Below are positions 11,290 to 22,290 of a DNA stretch of 64,000 bases, piece by piece. Positions within the stretch are counted from its first letter, which is position 1; each line of letters starts with the position of its first letter. The DNA lies in contig NC_089315.1 of the NCBI RefSeq assembly GCF_036669915.1, forward strand, positions 3,388,953 to 3,452,952. Direction: 5' to 3'. The translations under genes and the position numbers were made by a program. Source of the DNA: Pocillopora verrucosa (Eukaryota > Cnidaria > Anthozoa > Scleractinia > Pocilloporidae). The notes beneath the pieces are model-generated. The model saw nothing but the letters and a program-made list of their open reading frames with translations, made no database searches and was not told the DNA's origin.

Positions 11290-11525
11290 CATAGGACACA
11301 TGAGGCTCACAAGTCGAAAGTCGTAAATTAGAGGTCCGTTACCGGAAGTGAGAAAATTTTACGTCAATGGTCGGACATAAAACTCCGAACTCCGATATTT
11401 CCGAAATCGAATGTCCGAAATCCGAAGTCTGAAGTGAGAAGAGTCGAAAGTCGGAAATTAGAACTTTACTCAAAAATCGAATGTCTGAGATCCAAAGTCT
11501 TAAATCAGGGGTCGAAAGTATTGTT
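11290..11525. repeat. degenerate GTCGAAAGTC-type minisatellite
   Basis: Irregular tandem copies of a motif like gtcgaaagtc(g/c)gaaattag and its variants (aatcgaatgtccgaaatcc, aagtctgaagt) fill about 240 bases. Unit length varies between roughly 10 and 20 bases. No function is evident. Confidence 0.65.
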
Positions 11526-12506
11526 ATAGCATTAATTTGTTGGTCGGTATCAAAACCAATAAAAATGTTTTTCATTGCACCGTTAAACATATAATTATCA
11601 ATGAATCATTAAGTCTTGAAACCCAAAGTTAAGTCAACGAGACCATTCGGATAAGGAAGGCACAAATGTAAAGTATTTTAAGTATGGGCAGAGGGTAAGT
11701 ATGGTATGTTTTATTGTTTATGTTTGATTTATTTTAATTATTTCTTTTATTTTTTCATTCATAATTTTTAAATTGATCTATTTATCTTTTATTGTGCTTA
11801 TCATTACTTATCATTTTCCTTTTTGACGGTCATATCATACATATTATGACACTGAAGCTTTAAAAACTGCTCCCCTTTCGATGACCAGATCATACATAGA
11901 CACTGCAATGGTTACACCACTTCCTTGTTGATGACAACTTGTTGACAAACGCATGATGCTTTGAAATCGCAACTTTTGAACTGCTTCCTTTGAGAGAAAG
12001 GCAGAAAGTAGAAGGTGGGTTTTGAGCCAAACCCTGCAAAGAAAAAAACCTGGAAAAGATAGAAAAGAGGAATGTAATATCAAGGAAGCATATACACATA
12101 TACTGTTAGTTTAAACAAAGTTTCATTTGATCAGCAGGATCTCTCATCCAGTCTTAACCTGAACAGCAAAGCAGGTCTCAGTATATGCCTAGGCATGTTG
12201 ATGGGACAAATAGATTACCAACTTAAAAAAACCAACCTAAGTTGATCAGGAGTTTGTTTCCTGAAAATCAAATACTGCATCTGTATAACCTGTTGATCAC
12301 ACACTCAAGAGGAAAACAAAATACAATGCTTAGTACGATATAAGAACAATAACTATAAGTTTTGAGGTTTAAGGTTTGAATCCATAACGACGTTGGCCTA
12401 GCTGTGTTTCATTTTCTGCTCACCTGACAAAGTGATGTGCAATTTTTTTGAGAGATAACTAATTGTGGACCGACATAACAGACAATTAACTCTTGTAGCC
12501 CCTCTC

Positions 12507-13200
12507 AAGGTAAGCTCTGGAAGCTTCAGTCGCCATTATTGTGTTCTGTAAGTGCTATTTTCATTAATGTTAAGTTATGAAGGACATACTCTACAAACTG
12601 ACTATAGCTGTTTGTATGTCTTTGACTTTGAATATCAAATGTACCGAAAAAAAGAGGAAATACTTAATCCCCGCTTGAATACAGACACAGTCCTTTGGTG
12701 GTTACAGCCGACACCTGAAATGGGTCTGGCCTCCGGGTTTGAGACCTATTTAACGGCTTATTGCTCGTATCAAACAAAAAGGAAGCAAAAAATGAAAAAC
12801 GTAAAAACAAAAGTGATACGAGCTTACGCCGAGGTACCAGAGGGTGAGACCGAAGTATGGGCAATCTGCACTGCACCTCTCCTCGGGACGCGAAAACAAA
12901 CAAGCACTGAGTGGAGCGCACGAAACTCTCCACCCAGCTGGGATCGCCGTATTTGGGCTGACTGCGTAAGGTTCGAATCCTCACGAGGGACTCAGATTAT
13001 AATGTTTTTTGTTTTACTATCTTATTTACGTACGGTACCATTTACTTTCTGATATCCAACTTGCTCCTTAGGAGGGAAATGTCTTCTACTCAAACACCAT
13101 CCTAAAGCTGAAAAAGAAGATATCTTGATGTAAATGACCTGCGCTGATACACGTTTACATAATATTCAAATTTCATACACTCATTCTTTTGTAAATGCTA
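12507..13200. repeat. dispersed duplication, uninterrupted copy
   Basis: This about 700-base segment is duplicated as 14721-14919 plus 23544-24040, where the second copy is split by LTR element A. Shared landmarks are GTTTGTATGTCTTTGACTTTG, CAGTCCTTTGGTGGTTA, GCCTCCGGGTTTGAGACCTA and TGGGCAATCTGCACTGCACC. The uninterrupted copy has ACAGC at 12704-12708, the empty counterpart of the element's insertion site. Its right part ends with a tRNA-like B box (GGTTCGAATCCTCAC near 12970). Confidence 0.85.
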
Positions 13201-13559
13201 AACATGATAAATGTAGAACTTAAAAGGGTTCTGACTCTAATCTTTCTTATTTTCAAAAAATTTACTTTTCATGATTATTGCTAAAATATACTTGCAGCTC
13301 TCCACCAGTTTAATACAAAATTTTAGTTGTATTTAATATCTTTACCCTAAGATAATGTATTTAATAACTTGAAAAGCTCAATCGTATTTCATGACCTCTC
13401 GATATCTCTGATTTAATCCTTACCTGAACAGCTAAGCAGCTCTCATTATATGTCAAGCTCTTCGGAATGGAATGAACCCCATTGATCACACACTCAAGAA
13501 GAAAACAAAATACAATGCTTAATATCATACGAGAAAATAACTTATCGAGTTTTGTATAC

Positions 13560-14700
13560 TTCAGCGGGTAGAGTATGTGACAGCAACATCGGTAGATCTG
13601 AGGTTTGAATCCTCATAAAAGTCGACTAGAAATTGTTATTTGACACGTTTAAGGTGCAATCTCTTACAAAGGTCGACCTATATTTTTTTCTCTCAGCTCA
13701 GATGGTAGAGCAGATGATACCGATATTGCAAAGCCTGAGGTTTGAATCCTCGTTTACTTTAACCCAGAAGTATATCTTCCTACTCTACTCTAAGAATGTC
13801 ATAAAGGGATATTAAATAGAATGAGGTTTGAATCCTCACGGATATCTACCCAAATTTCTTCTTCTGCCCGGCTGGTAGAGCAGATGGTGAAGTTTTAAGA
13901 TCTAAGGTTTGAATCGTTACTGTCAATGACCCAGTGTTGTTCTTTTTTTCTAACGATCGAGGTTTGCATACATTAGCAGGTGGAGTATTTGACAGCAAAA
14001 TTAGTAGATCTGAGGTTTGAATCCTCATGAAAGTCGACCAAAAACTTTTATTTTAAAAGTTTAGCGTGTAATTTCTTACAAAGGTCGACCTATAGTTATT
14101 TTCTCAGGTCAGATGGTAGAGCATTTAATACCGATTTTGCAAAGTCTGAGGTTTGAATCCTCACGTATCTTTACCCAGAAGTATTTCTTTCTACTACGCT
14201 TTAAGCGACGTCGAATGGAATGAGGTTTGAATCCTCACAGAGGTCCGCCCAAATTCCTCCTTCTGCTTAGCAATCAAAGCAGATTGCGAAGTTTTAAGGT
14301 CTAAGGTTTGAATCCTTATGGTCAATAACCCAGCCTTGCTTTTTTCTTAACGACCAAGGTTGAATACGTCAGCTGGTAGAGTATCTGACAGTAAAATCGG
14401 TAGATCTGAGGTTTGAATCCTCATGAAGGTCAACTAGAAACTTTCATTTCACACGTTTAACGTGTAATTTCTTACAAATGTCGACCCTCAACTTTTTTTT
14501 TTTAGCTCGGCTGGTAGAGCATCTGATACTGATTTTGCAAAGTCTGAGGTTTGAATCCTCACGTGAGCTAACCCTAAAGTATGAGGTTTGAATCTTCACG
14601 AAGGTCCACCCAAATCTCTTCTTCTGCCCGGCTGGCAGAGCAGATGGTGAAGTTTTAAGGTCTAAGGTTTAAGTCCTTATGGTCAAAAACTCAGCCGTGT
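13560..14700 (+). repeat. higher-order array of tRNA-like units
   Basis: Twelve B-box-like motifs GGTTTGAATCC (or one- to three-base variants) start near 13602, 13739, 13825, 13906, 14014, 14150, 14224, 14305, 14410, 14548, 14585 and 14666. The spacings run 137, 86, 81, 108; 136, 74, 81, 105; 138, 37, 81: a repeating order of four different subunits. Many are preceded by D-arm-like TGGTAGAGCA, the region of a pol III A box. None folds into a credible full tRNA by eye, so I call it a satellite-like array of tRNA-derived sequence. The flanking 12.1-13.5 kb carries related single copies (for example near 12372). Confidence 0.8.
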
Positions 14701-14919
14701 TTTTTTTTTCTCAACGACCAAGGCAAGCCCTGAAAGCTTCAGACGCCATTGTTGTGTTCTGTCAATGCTATTTCCATCACCATTAAGTTAAGAAGGAGAT
14801 ATTCCACAACCCGGCTATAGTTGTTTGTATTTCTTTGACTTTGAATGTCAACTGTGCCGAAGAAAAGAGGAAATACAATCCCCGCTTAAATACAGACACA
14901 GTCCTTTGGTGGTTATAGC

Positions 14920-15148
14920 TGTAGTGTGACCTTCAAGAATGTTCTAGAAGTAGCTGTGTCATGCTGTGTCATCCTCGAATCAATATATAAATAGAATCTG
15001 TTGTAATGTTACGGAACGTTCTAGATCCTCAACCGTACCTATGAAAGCCGAGCTTGTAACTAGATGTAGAGAGTAGTTTAGTTGCTGGTATAGCCCTTCA
15101 GATATCAATAAAAGTGTATGCTGCAGAATACAAGACGTCCTCACTTCA
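14920..15148 (+). repeat. 5' LTR of element A
   Basis: A 229-base terminal repeat, TG...CA, with TATATAAATA near the middle and CAATAAAAG near the end as likely promoter and polyadenylation signals. By eye it differs from the 3' LTR at about 15 positions plus a small indel, implying an old insertion. Confidence 0.9.
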
Positions 15149-15479
15149 TGGTGTCAGGAAGGGGATTACAAAATTGAAGATGAATTTCGTCGATCCAAGC
15201 GAAGACAGAAGAATTAATCGCGGGCGCTAAAGGAATCCAGCGGGGTTATTGGAGAGACCGGAAGTCTCAACACTGCCACTTGTGAAATTTGAAGTGAATT
15301 TCGAGGTTCACACATTGAGGAAGCTGCATTTCTGCGAAAAACCAGAGCTTAGCATACACCTAGCGATCAAGAAGACCCTCCGGTGCGAGAGAATCCTCCA
15401 GAAGCACCTCTAGCGCAACCTATTGTGCAACCTACACAGATGATGAAGTACAGTCAGTTACCAACGCCACCTCCAATGA

Positions 15480-16320
15480 GTCTCAAGGGGAACCTGGCAG
15501 AGAACTGAACTTTTTTCAGAGAGAGTTGGGAGAGCTATAAGATAGCAACTGAACTTGATAAGAAACCCAAGCAAGTCATTTTGGAAACTCTTAAGGTAGT
15601 CTGGGAAGAGAAACTTACCAAATAACTAAAAATCTGCCTGTAGCTGATCGCACAGATCCTGATAGTTTCTTGCAGGCCTTGACGTAGCATTTTGAACCAT
15701 AGAGGAATATTATTTTTGAGCGTTCCTTGTTCAACAGTGCCAACCAAGAAAATGAAAACATCGATCAATACCTGAACAGATTGCGAAAGCTAACGTCAAC
15801 CTGTGTTTATGACGCTCTATGTAAGGAACTGATTCGAGACAGACTGGTCATTGGAATCAAAAGCCATGAAGTCAGAAAACGACTACTCCGTGAGAAGGCT
15901 GTCACTCTCAATACAGCCTTGGACATAATTAGAGCTGCAGAAACAGCCAGCGATCAACTGAAAAAGACTGATGAAGAAATAGCAACTTCAGTACACTCTG
16001 TCAAGTACAAAGGAAAGAAACCACATTTTACACGACGAGTAGAAACGGTGAAACAATGTAAATATTGTGGAACGAACCACAATTTGCACCAGTATCCGGC
16101 TTATGGAAAAAAATGCAGCAAGTGTAACATGAAGAACCATTTTGCTAAAATGTGCAGAAGTCGCGATCAAGAATCTCAAAGGAGAACACAGAAACCTGTG
16201 AAGAGCGTTTCCAAGAAACCTACAAGGAGAATTCATCGAATTGAAGAAGTCGAACCAGCAATCGCCGATGATGAAGTTTACTGCATGTATTCAGTCACTA
16301 ACAGCAGCCGTTCTAAATAA
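15480..16320 (+). pseudogene. element A gag remnant with zinc-knuckle region
   Basis: The longest intact part is 15727-16320. It carries a capsid-like helical region (IDQYLNRLRKLTSTC onwards) and then two CCHC-type knuckles around 16060-16165. Upstream gag sequence (15480-15726) is recognisable but has several stops. In the first knuckle the position usually held by cysteine before PA-GK is tyrosine (QYPAYGK), so one zinc ligand is lost. The product would have been the nucleocapsid/capsid protein of the element. Confidence 0.8.
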
Positions 16321-16408
16321 ATGATTCAACCTTAGCTGAGAAGTGGATAGACAAGTAATTGGATTGAGGTGACCATGTAGATTGATAGCGGATCAGAGGC
16401 TAATTGCT
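16320..16408 (+). pseudogene. element A protease start, cut by element B
   Basis: Just before element B the frame reads IDSGSEAN, the aspartic protease active-site motif (D-S/T-G). A stop codon lies immediately upstream of it. The protease continues after element B at 20248. Confidence 0.7.
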
Positions 16409-16497
16409 TGTTATGTATACCTCTTGTAGGCACAGCATGAAATAAAACACGTGTGTTGCGTAACTCCAACATGGCGGTCGAGTGTTGATATGTAACA
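16409..16497 (+). repeat. 5' LTR of element B
   Basis: An 89-base TG...CA repeat with AATAAAACACGTGTGTTGCG in its centre. It lacks a 7-base stretch (about CGCTGAC) present in the 3' LTR. Confidence 0.9.
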
Positions 16498-16552
16498 TGG
16501 TGTCAGAATAGTGGGATTTCGAGCGCCGCCGAATGAAACTTAGCACAAAGAT

Positions 16553-17390
16553 ATGGCAGAAGGATACGCTAACGCGTCGTACAACTGGCCAACGATGAAT
16601 TGGGCCGCCACGGACCTGAGTAAAGAGTGGGAAAGATTTTATCAACACTGCGAATTTGCTTTCGGAGGACCACTCAGCAAGTGCACGGAAAAAGAGAAAA
16701 TATGCAACCTGATGAGCTTCGTCGGTGACAAGGGCCAAGAGATTTACCTCACTTTCCAGTGGGACACTGTTCAAGTTGGATCGGGGGAAAACAGACATGA
16801 CATCAGTGAAAAGGGACATACTTGAACGAGTCGCCGAAAAATTCAAGGCACACCTCAAAGCCAAAAAGAACCCAATAATGGCGGCAGTCAAATTCGATCG
16901 AAGACGCCAACTGCAAGGGGAAACGTTTGATTCCTTCGTCACTGACCTCAGACTCCTAGCCCGAGGGCTAGAAATGACCGAGACAAATAAGTTAATTCGG
17001 AAGGCCATCGCGTGTAAATTACTGGATGAAAGAGTACGACAACGTTGCTTGGAAAAAAGCAAAAACCTTACTCTCGAAACAGCCATCAGCATCGGTCGAA
17101 TGTTCGAGGCCACAAGGGATGGACTGCAGGTGATGTCAGTTGAAGACCCGAGAATTGAAGTTAGTAAAGTTACATGGAAGAAGGAATCTTCTAGGCAGCA
17201 TAAAAAGGCGAGAAACTTCAAGAAACCGAAAGGTAACAATGAGCAGGCTCAGAAATGTGACAGGTGTGGATACAATGCACACAAGCCACAAGAAAATTGT
17301 CCAGCCAAGAATGAATCGTGTAATAAATGCAGGAAATTGGACACTTTGCCCAAGTGTGCAGAAGTCGGAAAAGTATTGTTAACGTGTTGA
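16553..17390 (+). pseudogene. element B gag, frameshifted
   Basis: This starts at ATG 16553 and shifts frame near 16800 (first frame to about 16825, second frame from about 16725). The second frame includes a gypsy-type capsid region (ETFDSFVTDLRLLARGLE) and a cysteine-rich nucleocapsid segment (CDRCGYNAHK, then CPAKNESCNKC). The last zinc ligands (GHFAQVC) are in a third frame near 17330-17360, so a second frameshift splits the knuckle. Confidence 0.8.
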
Positions 17391-19999
17391 ATGAAACAGA
17401 CCATTCGGGAGATGAATATTCCAGTGAAGAGGAAGGTGCTGACAGGGACTTACAACTATTACATGTAGCAAGTCTAGAAATAAACAGGATCAACGACAAC
17501 CAGAACCCAGGTGAAAAGGACGAATGGTGTGAATTCCTGAAAGTGGGCAATAGCACCCTGTTTTGTCAGCTCGACACGGGTGCCTATGCAAGCGTGATTA
17601 ACACCACCCAGCTCAGACAAATAGCACCAAATGCCCGTGTTAAGAAAACCAAGAAGACTTTGGTTTCCTATAGCCAACACCAGATCAAACCAAAGGGTTA
17701 CGTCACCCTTCCAGTGCGATTTAAAGACAAGGAGTTGAATGTAAACTTCTATGTTATAGATAGCAAGCAGAAGAAAATACTGTCAGGCAAGTCTGTCAAG
17801 CCCTCGGCTTGGTCCAGCGACTGCATAAAATAGATGTGAGCCTTAAGGAGTTGCTGAATCAACACCCTGATCTGCAAAATGCATCTGGAGTCATGCCAGG
17901 AACCTACTCAATCAAAATTGACCCCACAGCAACGCCAGTAGTACATGGTCCTCGCAGACAACCCGCTGCACTCCTTCCCAAGATCGCATCCAAGCTCAAA
18001 GAAATGGAGAGGGAAGGGCATCTAGCCAAAGTCACACAGCCCACTGATTGGGTCAATTCTATGGTGGTTTCAAGTCGAGGTGACAAGATCAGGATCTGTC
18101 TAGACCCAGGAGACCTGAACAAAGCCGTTAAGCGGGAACATTATCCAATACCTACGGTTGAAGAAATTTCAGCCAAAATACCTGATGCCAAAGTGTTTAC
18201 AGTCCTTGACGCAAAGAGTGGGTATCTCCAAATGAAACTTGACTACGAGTCCAGCCTACTAACAACTATGAACACTCCTATAGGCCGATACAGATGGTTG
18301 AAGCTACCTTTTGGAATCAAATTAGCTCCAGAGATGTATCAAAGGACCATGAATGAAATGTTGGAAGGTATCGATCATACATATGCCATTGTGGATGACA
18401 TATTAATCACACGTCGTAACGTTGCTCATCATGACTCGGTGCTAGAGGCAGTGTTCCAGCGAGCCAAAAGCTACAACCTCAGATTGAATTTTGACAAGGT
18501 TAAGTACGCAAGCCCGAAGTCCAATATGTGGGCCACATTATCTCAGAAGAAGGACTCAAACCTAACCCAGAAAAAGTGAAAGCCATGAAGGATATGCCAC
18601 CTCTAGAAACAAAAGAGGATGTACGCCGATTCCTGGGATCCATATAATATTTGGTCAAGTTCCTCCCAATACTTGCAGACGTTGAAACCCCGTTGCGAGA
18701 GCTCACTAGAAAAGAAATAATTTTCCACTGGGATAAGCCACAGGCAGATGCATTCCAAAAGCTCAAAGATATGTGCTGTAAAGCCCCTGTGCTAGCCTAC
18801 TATGATGTCGATAAGGAAATGACTATACAGAGTGATGCCAGCAAGGAAGCAGTGGGTGCGGTCCTACTCCAAGAAGGAAGGCCAGTAGCTTACGCGTCTC
18901 GCAAACTTCGAGAATCTGAAATCAACTGGGCCCCAATTGAGAAAGAAATGCCGGCAATTGTGTTCAGTACACAGAAATTTAGAGTGTACATTCCAGGCAA
19001 AACGACTGTGGTTCAGACCGACCATAAGCCCCTAGAGACAATTCTCCGCAAACCAATAGCAACGGCACCATTAAGATTACAAGCAATGATGTTGAAAATA
19101 AGCGATTATGACCTAAAAGTGGGGTATCTTCCAGGCAAGAAGCAAGTTCTCGCTGATACCCTTAGCCGAGCAAGTCTGAATGAACTACATGCGGACGAAG
19201 AAGAGATACAAGTAAACATGCTGGAAAGAATATCCATTTCAGAGCCAAAGTATACAGAACTCCAACAAAAAACTGCAAACGAGTTCCACGAGCTGTACGC
19301 TATGATTCAAGCAGGATTCAAAACGACAGGTCCCACACGGCATACGAGAATACTGGGAGTCACGTGATGAACTTGCAGTCTTAGATGGTGTAATCTACAG
19401 AGGGATGAAGATTGTGGTACCCCCGTCCATGAGACCAGCCATGCTCGCCTAATACACGGAACACACCTTGGAATTGTGAAGTGCAAACAGAGGGCCAGAG
19501 AAGCGCTTTATTGGCCTGGAATGAGCGCTCAAATAGAAGACAAAGTAAAAGACTGTACCGTGTACCACAACTACGCGCCTGCACAGCAGAAACAGCCCCT
19601 GATGCCAAGTCCTGTCTCAGATCTGCCGTGGGCGATGGCTGCTTCAGACATCTTCGCCTTTGAAGGTCATCATTACCTGGTACTGGTTGATTATTACTCC
19701 AAGTACATTGAAGTAACTAAACTCAATGACCTTACTTCCCAGGATACCATCGAAGCACTGAGGAGACAGAGACAGATCCTGAGAAACCACGTTTAGTGCC
19801 GCATGCAGTGCCACCACCCATGTCAGACACACGTATGGAGAAGTTACCATTAGATTACCAGTCAGACCAGTCAGTCACAAGGAAAAGCCCAGCAAGAAAG
19901 ATACCGCCTTCACCTGAAGTAGCAGCGACTAGGGGCTCGACACTGTACACAACTCGAAGTGGCAGACAAGTCAATAAGCCAATGAAACTAGACCTATAA
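17327..19999 (+). pseudogene. element B pol: protease, RT, RNase H, deleted integrase
   Basis: Domains in order are: protease with LDTGAYAS (about 17572), reverse transcriptase 17809-18540 with the catalytic block AIVDDILI, RNase H about 18810-19190 with SDASKEAVGAVL, and integrase from 19476. The integrase begins normally (YWPGM, then SDIF with the first catalytic Asp). It then jumps from EVTKLNDLTSQDTIEAL straight to a short tail, losing the second Asp and the Glu of the DDE triad and most of the core. Frameshifts lie near 17800 and 18530, with a stop near 18650. The end (19796-19999) is a basic C-terminal tail. Confidence 0.85.
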
Positions 20000-20146
20000 T
20001 TAATTTTCAGAGTTGGCCAGGCGTCGAAAACGTAGCAATAACAGACACTGTTAATTGTGCAAACACTTTCTGTTTCCGTTCAGTTACCATATATTTTTGT
20101 TGTTGTTGTTGTTGTTGTTGATATTATCAAGAGAGGGAAGGGGGGA

Positions 20147-20242
20147 TGTTATGTATACCGCTGACCTCTTGTAGGCACAGCATGAAATAAAACACGTGTG
20201 TTGCGTAACTCCAACATGGCGGTCGAGTGTTGATATGTTACA
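20147..20242 (+). repeat. 3' LTR of element B
   Basis: A 96-base copy of the element B LTR. A (TTG)n tract at about 20097-20120 and a purine tract lie just upstream. Confidence 0.9.
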
Positions 20243-20247
20243 TTGCT

Positions 20248-21075
20248 TGAGAAAGATTTTATAAAGATTCCAAACCGACCAGACTTGAAGAAAACTCGTG
20301 CCATTTTGAAAGCGTACAATGAAGATGGTGTGTTTCCCAAAGGTGAAGTCTACCTTGACATCCAGATTGGTGGAAAAATAACCATAGCAAAATTCTTAGT
20401 GATTGATGATGCTCTAAGTTCACCGTTATCAGGAAAAACATGTGAGGAGTTGTAACTCCTGTCTATTAAAAGAGAATTACTCGTCAACTCAGTTTCTGAC
20501 GTGAAAGGGTTGACCAAGGATGCTATTTCACGAGAACACAACCATGTATTCACTGGGCTAGGGGACATTGGAAATTACAAGATTGAACTGACAGAGGGAG
20601 CAGTACCGAAACAAGATGCGCCTAGAATCGTACCCGTCGCACTGAGAGACGATCTCAAGAAGAAACTTTATGAAATGGAGCAGAAAGGCCACATGGCGAA
20701 AGTTAATGAACCAACAGACTGGGTGAGCAGTGCAGTATACGTGAAGAAGCGCAATGGCCAACTACGTGTTTGCCTGGATCCCAGAGAATTGAACAAGCAT
20801 GTCAAAATACCAAAGCTCTGCCTTCCAACCATTGATGATGTGACCTCTAGACTTGCTAAAGCGCAAGCGTTCACAGTCCTGGACGCTTAAGATGGATTTC
20901 TGCAAATGAAGCTAGATGAGGACTCTAGAAAATTAACAACATTCCACACTCCTTTTGGGAGACACAAGTGGCTTAGGATGCCCTTCGGCATATGTAGTGC
21001 ACCAGAAGAGTTTCAGAGACATGTAAATGAGATCATTAAGGGCCTGGAAGGAGTAACTGCTATAGCTGATGACCA
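20248..21075 (+). pseudogene. element A protease end and reverse transcriptase, first part
   Basis: Continues element A after insertion B. It shows the end of the protease (SGKTCEEL), then reverse transcriptase with VCLDPRELNKHVK, FTVLDA, LRMPFGICSAPE and the catalytic block IADDQLV ending at the site of solo LTR C. Stop codons interrupt it at about 20453 and 20888. The usual x-V/I-D-D is here A-D-D. Confidence 0.85.
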
Positions 21076-21080
21076 GTTAG

Positions 21081-21234
21081 TGTTGGATTAGTTGCTTATT
21101 ACATCAGACTTCCGGTGTTCTAGTTAGCAAGGCCCCGTTGCATGTTGGGGGCCATGTGCTTTGATGTTCGGCCATCTTGTATGTACTTCACCTGTGTGCG
21201 GAATAAATCTTTACCTTGAAGCCTAAATATTACA
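21081..21234 (+). mobile_element. solo LTR C inside element A reverse transcriptase
   Basis: A 154-base insert running TGTTGGATTAG...AATATTACA, with GAATAAATC as a possible polyadenylation signal, flanked by a perfect 5-bp duplication GTTAG (21076-21080 and 21235-21239). Removing it and one GTTAG restores the reading between IADDQLV and GAGNTHEEAL. It has TG/CA ends, no internal domain and no match to the LTRs of A or B, so it is a solo LTR of a third family. Confidence 0.85.
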
Positions 21235-22290
21235 GTTAGTAACTGGAGCAGGGAACACCCATGAAGAAGCCTTGGTAGACCTTGACAGAAATCTGATTGC
21301 GTTGCTACAGAGATGCAGGGAGCGAAACTTCAAACTGAACAAGGACAAGTTCGTTTTCAAACAACAGAAGTTGAAGTATTGCGGTCATATCTTGACTTCT
21401 GAGGGTATTTTACCAGACCCAGACAAAGTTGAAGCCATCACTCAGATGCCGAGACCACGCGGTAAGACTGAAGTGAGAAGGCCACTTGGAATGATAAATT
21501 ACCTGGGCAAATTTTTACCTCAGCTGTCCAACGTATCTGAACCTCTCAGAAGTTTAACAAGTTGACTCAGCTGATTTCAGAACCGCCACTACTCCGTAAC
21601 TACGACTTGGAGGAAGAAGTAACGATTGAGACAGATGCAAGTGACTATGGACTAGGAGCTGTTCTACTTCAAGCCGGCTAGTCGCAATATGACTGAGACT
21701 GAGAGACGTTACTCTCAGATCGAGAAGGAGTGCCTCGCACTGGTGTTTGGTTGTACACGATTTGACCACTATCTCCATGGAAGACAAAAGATTATAGCAG
21801 TCACAGACAATAAGCCTCTAGAAACCATACTTGCCAAAAGTATCAACAACGCGCCCAAGAGGTTACAACGCATAATGCTACGACTTCAAAAGTACCGCCT
21901 GAACATTGTGTACAAAAAGGGAACTCAGATGTACATAAGTGATCATCTGTCAAGATCTGCCCTCCCAAACGGCCGAACGCTAAAGGAAATAAATGATTAT
22001 GAAGTCTTTACAATTCGCGCAGAAGAACTCCTCATGAAAGAGATCGAAGGAACAGATCCAAATATCTCTCATAACATGACAGATGCAACCCTTCAGAAAG
22101 TAGCAACAGCGACCTCAAAAGATGGAAATCTCATGACTTAAGCTGAAATTATAGCTAATGGATGACCTGAGGACAAGACGCAAGTACCACCCAATGTCCG
22201 AGACTATCAGCCTAGAGAAACCATGCAGAGCCAGCCTATTCCAAAGAGAAGATGGCAAATAGTCAGTACTGATCTTTTCAATCTAATTGG
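21235..22290 (+). pseudogene. element A RT end and RNase H
   Basis: Continues with the RT connection (LKYCGHILTSEGILPDPDKV) at 21272-21565, then RNase H with IETDASDYGLGAVLLQ and HLSRSALPNG. Several frameshifts and stops occur (near 21565, 21680 and 22140). The integrase zinc-finger region expected between RNase H and the integrase core is mostly missing: sequence passes from VPPNVRDY almost directly to QPRETMQSQP. Confidence 0.8.

Larger units (their letters stand above)
8382..12100. other. long non-coding spacer
   Basis: I see no coding exon that I can support in this 3.7-kb stretch. It contains an AT microsatellite (9879-9904), a fragment of a common repeat near 10845-11036 and a degenerate minisatellite near 11290-11525. 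Several short open frames are AT-rich and lack family resemblance. Confidence 0.4.
16409..20242 (+). mobile_element. Ty3/gypsy LTR retrotransposon B, inserted in A
   Basis: LTRs lie at 16409-16497 (89 bases) and 20147-20242 (96 bases). A perfect 5-bp target duplication TTGCT flanks the element (16404-16408 and 20243-20247). A primer-binding-like TGGTGTCAGAATAGTGG starts at 16498, and a purine tract AGAGAGGGAAGGGGGGA precedes the 3' LTR. The LTRs differ by one substitution and one 7-bp indel, so the insertion is younger than A. The LTRs are very short for this group. The integrase gene is internally deleted and pol has frameshifts, so this copy cannot be autonomous. Confidence 0.93.

Noticed and set aside
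12552-13052. An open frame of 166 codons
   Set aside because: It spans a duplicated non-coding segment with a tRNA-like end, does not stay open in the paralogous copy, and resembles no protein.
13560-14700. A CRISPR-like array, because a 17-base motif (GAGGTTTGAATCCTCAC) recurs
   Set aside because: The motif is a pol III B box in tRNA-like units with unequal spacing, and the genome is eukaryotic.
16400-17239. A 279-codon frame on the minus strand
   Set aside because: It is the antisense shadow of the element B LTR and gag, which have clear gag features on the plus strand.
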